Assembly: GCA_030672255.1 (NCBI GenBank)
Contig: DAOVGU010000112.1
Span: forward strand, 1 to 6,720
Direction: 5' to 3'
Length of the DNA stretch: 6,720 nucleotides
DNA from: a bacterium
Lineage (GTDB): Bacteria; Ratteibacteria; UBA8468
Below, one piece after another: positions 6,033 through 6,720 of this stretch. The notes beneath the pieces were generated by a model. That model did no database searches. It was not told where the DNA came from and saw only the letters and a list, made by a program, of their open reading frames with translations. Position 1 is the stretch's first letter, and each line of letters starts with the position of its first letter. Position numbers and translations under genes: made by a program.

Positions 6033-6720
6033 GATTGGGGTGGTAAATATTGATACTTCGCATCCAAGGTCATTTGCTGGTATATTGCATAAGGAAAACA
6101 GAGCAAGGTACACAGCCATTTATAATGACGGCTTTAGAAGCGATAAAGAGGTAGAGGAGTTTATTAAAGAATTTAATTTAGAAAAGAGATATAATAGTGT
6201 AGAGGAACTTGCAAAAGCGGTGGACATAGTCTTTATTCAGGGGTGCAACTGGGATAAACACATTGAATTGGCCGAGCCGGCGGTAAGGCTTGGAAAACCG
6301 GTATTTATCGACAAACCCATTGTCGGGAATTTAGCCGATTGCATCAAATTGGAAAATTTTGTTAAGAAGGGAGCGGTTATCTTAGGCAGTTCCTCGGTGA
6401 GGTATGCCGAGGAATTTGTAAATATAAGAAAGATAATAGAAAAAAATAAGGAGGAAATTATCTCTGTTTACGGAACGGCCGGTGTAGATGAATTCAATTA
6501 TGGTATCCACATTATGGAGGGCATTCAGGGATTTCTTGGTCCCGGCGCATATTCGGTAAGATTTATTGGTTCAACCAGTATCAGTGACAACTCAGTGGAG
6601 CAATATTTTGTCCGATGGAAGGATGGAAAGACTATTATCTACCAGACCCAAACCCCTCAGTGGCAGCCTTTTGATATAGTAATAACAACTACAAAAAATA
6701 TCCATCATTTCCGGGTTGAT
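6025..6720 (+). CDS. Gfo/Idh/MocA-family oxidoreductase, N-terminal 232 residues (3' cut by window edge)
   Basis: The frame from ATG 6025 is open to the end of the window. It begins with a Rossmann-type strand 'MIKIGVVNIDTSHPRSFAGIL', continues with 'YNSVEELAKAVDIVFIQGCNWDKHIELAEPAVRLGKPVFIDKP' (the family's 'a..GK.V..EKP' motif, here with Lys97 in DKP), and enters the C-terminal sheet domain with 'DEFNYGIHIMEGI', where His162 matches the family's conserved histidine. Such enzymes use NAD(P) to oxidise or reduce sugar or cyclitol rings. The usual glycine-rich GxGxxG loop is replaced by N-I-D-T-S-H, as in a divergent branch, so cofactor use is not certain. The gene overlaps the URO-D-like fragment by 8 bases and may be coupled to it. 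About a third of the protein lies beyond the window. Substrate cannot be told. Confidence 0.8.
   Translation, partial: MIKIGVVNIDTSHPRSFAGILHKENRARYTAIYNDGFRSDKEVEEFIKEFNLEKRYNSVEELAKAVDIVFIQGCNWDKHIELAEPAVRLGKPVFIDKPIVGNLADCIKLENFVKKGAVILGSSSVRYAEEFVNIRKIIEKNKEEIISVYGTAGVDEFNYGIHIMEGIQGFLGPGAYSVRFIGSTSISDNSVEQYFVRWKDGKTIIYQTQTPQWQPFDIVITTTKNIHHFRVD

Overview
The window looks like chromosomal DNA of an uncultured, anaerobic, AT-leaning bacterium. The reasons are an Rnf-type membrane redox module, secreted DUF4139-type proteins, tight ATGA-coupled genes, and several palindromic repeat elements of a kind often seen in genomes of candidate phyla. I cannot name the phylum from the sequence alone.

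Left part (1-3265, plus strand): three paralogous DUF4139 (mucoidy-inhibitor-like) proteins in tandem. The first is cut by the window edge and only its C-terminus remains. The second overlaps it by ATGA and starts with a signal peptide. The third follows after an 84-base gap that holds a 50-bp double-hairpin repeat. All are probably exported; their substrate or partner is unknown.

Middle (3266-3448): a 163-bp composite repeat made of four hairpin modules lies between convergent genes.

Right-middle (3449-5408, minus strand): rnfE-rnfA-rnfB in that transcription order, each pair overlapping by 4 bases. These encode the two membrane subunits and the polyferredoxin subunit of the ion-pumping Rnf complex. 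The partners rnfC, rnfD and rnfG, which normally precede rnfE, are not here. Upstream of rnfE lies a compact divergent promoter region in which two near-consensus sigma-70 promoters share one -35 heptamer. The rnfE promoter sits so close to the best start codon that its mRNA would be leaderless or nearly so.

Right end (5569-6720, plus strand): a three-hairpin repeat related to the one at 1710-1759 abuts the broken 5' end of a uroporphyrinogen-decarboxylase-family fragment. That fragment lacks both the N- and C-terminal parts of the family fold and overlaps by 8 bases the start of a Gfo/Idh/MocA-family oxidoreductase gene, which runs off the window. No stretch over 300 bases lacks a gene. I saw no tRNA, rRNA, CRISPR array, transposase or clear intrinsic terminator.
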